Below are positions 62,332-64,000 of a stretch of 64,000 bases of DNA, piece after piece (positions within the stretch are counted from its first letter, which is position 1; each line of letters begins with the position of its first letter). The position numbers were made by a program, and so were the translations under genes. Source of the stretch: Cylindrotheca closterium (Eukaryota; Bacillariophyta; Bacillariophyceae; Bacillariales; Bacillariaceae); contig CAKOGP040000002.1 of assembly GCA_933822405.4 (NCBI GenBank), positions 312,599 through 376,598 of the forward strand, written 5' to 3'. The notes under the pieces were generated by a model. That model was not told the origin of the DNA. It saw only the letters and a program-made list of their open reading frames with translations, and did no database searches.

Positions 62332-62692
62332 ATGGCACCTAAAGAATACCACGGTGAGTTTTTGCCGGATGCACCGGCAATTTCATCGACAAATACTGAA
62401 TCTATTCTTATTTCTGACAGCAACACTAACACATGAAACTTTTTTTTGATTCTTTCACCATCGCTTTCCAGCCGGCCATGACGTGAAGTCACTTGCATTG
62501 AATTTCATGAGCATAGTCCTCATCCTTCTGCCCTGTGTTGCCTACTTTTATTCCGAGTACATTCAAATAGCGGTTGGCTTTGCCGCCGCAACCACGCTGA
62601 TTGCACTAGTGGCGCCACCCGTTGGCTGGAGAAGACCCCATCCATATTCCGATGACCCAAACAATACTCCCTATCCCAGAAAAAGCGAATGA
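62332..62692 (+). CDS. Small two-span membrane protein, two exons
   Basis: Exon 1 is 62332-62353 (only 22 bases, MAPKEYH plus one base), the intron is 62354-62471 (118 nt, GTGAGT...TTCCAG), and exon 2 is 62472-62692; the protein has 80 aa. After MAPKEYHAGHDVKSLALNFM come two hydrophobic helices (about 20-38, SIVLILLPCVAYFY, and 42-60, IAVGFAAATTLIALVAPP) and a polar tail rich in Pro/Tyr/Asp (RRPHPYSDDPNNTPYPRKSE). No family recognised. The splice is supported by a good donor and acceptor and an ATG in good context (ACAATGG). Confidence 0.72.
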
Positions 62693-63203
62693 AGAAATAT
62701 TCGAAAAGAAGAAATTATTTGTTTCATTCCAAGAACAAGGCTCCATCCTCGCTCCATATATTATAAGATTATATAAAATACAACCGCAGACAACATCAAG
62801 AAACATGTTTTTTTCGAGAAGAAAGTCGCTGGAAGACACCCTATTGCCTTCTATAGCATGCATTGCTTAAGATATATTTTAGTGACTGATTCAATAATAC
62901 GAATGCAAGAAAGGTCTCTCTTATTGCCCCGAATAACTAATTTCACTTTTCCTGTTTTTTGCAAACAAAACCTTTTTCTGTACCTCCACCAATGATGATT
63001 GCGACGAGACTTTTCAAGTCCCAGCCCATTTCGATTATTGAACAATAAAATAATCTTCAAAAGCAACAAAAAAGGAAGCTCAACTGTTGGGGTGTCATTG
63101 TAGCGGTCAAAGTTACCCAGCTTTCTCCCCGGGTTCTTCTACAAGCAAAATATCCACGATTGGAATGATTCAGTGACTCTACTCTCATTAGAAAGAACAC
63201 AAA
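62693..63203. other. Intergenic
   Basis: AT-rich. No gene or clear repeat is seen; it includes the promoter of the partial gene at 63204. Confidence 0.4.
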
Positions 63204-64000
63204 ATGCTTACAAACGTCTTTCAGAATCACATGACAAAGTCTGGGTCAAATCCGACTGGTACTGCTGGTAGGCTTCCTCCAAAGGGACCCAAGCAAATCG
63301 AGCAAGGCAAGACAGAACAGCAGCTTGAAGATGAAATTGCCGATGAAATGTTCGTCCAATTCCCTGTCTACGGAAGTCAGAGTCCTGCCAATTTGAACCC
63401 CACAGCGGACTGGTTGTTGGGCGGAACCTCCAACATTCCCAACCAACAACAATTGCTGCTGGAAAAGGAAAAGGAGAAGAAACAACAGGAACAAGAAAAG
63501 CAACAGGTACCGCCCATGGACAACAAACCTGCTAATAGTACTACTTTGTCTCCTACCACCGCCAATACCGAAAAATACAAGGGATGGGACGAACATGAAC
63601 AAGACTTGTGGCGATCTCAAAAACAACCAAAAGGCAATGTCCAAAGTTCTGCTGCTTCCAGGGCTAGGGGACGGGATAAGTATTTGCGAGGCAGGCCCAG
63701 TGAATCCAAGGACGATTTCTCTCAAGATTGGATGATGGCCTACTATTACCACACTGGTGTCAAGCCAAAATTGGACATTAAGGCCAATTCTATCAAAAAG
63801 CCTACTCGACAACGCCAAATGTCGCCCTTCAGCACCAATATGAATGCTACTGCGTCCGCAAACACACCATCGATCACTAGCGCCATGACTACGAGTGTGA
63901 CTCGTCAGCCGGGAGCTCCTACCATTCCGGAACAAGACGAGACTGCCTCTATCAAAACCAGTGACACTGCAAGCATGTACCGAACCGTGACAACGGCTGC
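63204..64000 (+). CDS. Partial hypothetical protein, runs off right edge
   Basis: An ATG at 63204 (context AAAATGC) opens a frame of about 265 residues without a stop to the end of the window; another ATG is at 63231. The protein has a basic Gly/Pro-rich start, DEIADEMFVQFPVYGSQS, a Gln/Lys/Glu coiled stretch (LLLEKEKEKKQQEQEKQQ), WDEHEQDLWRSQKQ and DDFSQDWMMAYYYHTGVK, then a Ser/Thr-rich region. No domain is recognised from this part. An intron further on cannot be excluded. Confidence 0.65.
   Translation, partial: MLTNVFQNHMTKSGSNPTGTAGRLPPKGPKQIEQGKTEQQLEDEIADEMFVQFPVYGSQSPANLNPTADWLLGGTSNIPNQQQLLLEKEKEKKQQEQEKQQVPPMDNKPANSTTLSPTTANTEKYKGWDEHEQDLWRSQKQPKGNVQSSAASRARGRDKYLRGRPSESKDDFSQDWMMAYYYHTGVKPKLDIKANSIKKPTRQRQMSPFSTNMNATASANTPSITSAMTTSVTRQPGAPTIPEQDETASIKTSDTASMYRTVTTA

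Noticed and set aside
63246..63935. 229-codon minus-strand frame at the right edge
   Set aside because: Antisense shadow of the partial plus-strand gene starting at 63204.
1..64000. rRNA and tRNA genes
   Set aside because: No rRNA-like stretch and no convincing cloverleaf or A/B boxes noticed; a tRNAscan run would be decisive.

Overview
This is a nuclear chromosome segment of a photosynthetic eukaryote, most probably a diatom (stramenopile with a red-derived secondary plastid). The genes are dense, lie on both strands and carry few short GT-AG introns (about 75-175 nt). The core proteins are eukaryotic: eIF3b, ribosomal P2, TRAPPII Trs120, PI31 and a proteasome beta subunit. Several proteins start with a signal peptide followed by an aromatic or Leu residue and a Ser/Arg-rich stretch, which is the bipartite plastid presequence of diatoms. 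No species is claimed. There is no operon structure; many neighbours are divergent or convergent.

Layout. 1-5.7 kb: partial AlkB-like gene, kinase, ribosomal P2 (2 exons), Golgi-type enzyme-like protein, small membrane protein, PDZ protein. 6.3-10.1 kb: two tandem ankyrin-repeat genes. 10.8-19.4 kb: apyrase (2 exons), tyrosine phosphatase, low-complexity protein, eIF3b, SET protein. 19.5-23.4 kb: one gene that joins an SbcD/Mre11-type nuclease to an SbcC/Rad50-type ATPase, probably plastid-targeted. 24-27.5 kb: a two-exon protein, then a plastid membrane protein with a decayed tandem copy. 27.8-34 kb: class 3 lipase, PI31 head-to-head with a PSMB2-like subunit that carries a secretory signal, JmjC oxygenase. 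34.5-48.4 kb: two paralogous membrane dioxygenases with a DUF6824-like domain and Tudor-like repeats flank two more ankyrin genes and a five-copy tandem array of small heat-shock protein genes. 48.8-53.4 kb: Cys-motif protein, FAIM-like protein, a 591-bp TA-flanked transposable element, TPR-like protein. 54-64 kb: plastid membrane protein, Trs120/TRAPPC9 (3 exons), CCNDBP1-like protein, an 80-aa membrane protein, and a partial gene running off the right edge.

The most unusual items are the SbcD-SbcC fusion, the proteasome subunit with a signal peptide beside the proteasome regulator PI31, the dioxygenase/DUF6824/Tudor architecture, and the heat-shock array whose spacers each hold a broken copy of the 5' end of the neighbouring ankyrin gene. 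Gene ends and splice sites were read by eye from frame and motif continuity; no database search was run.
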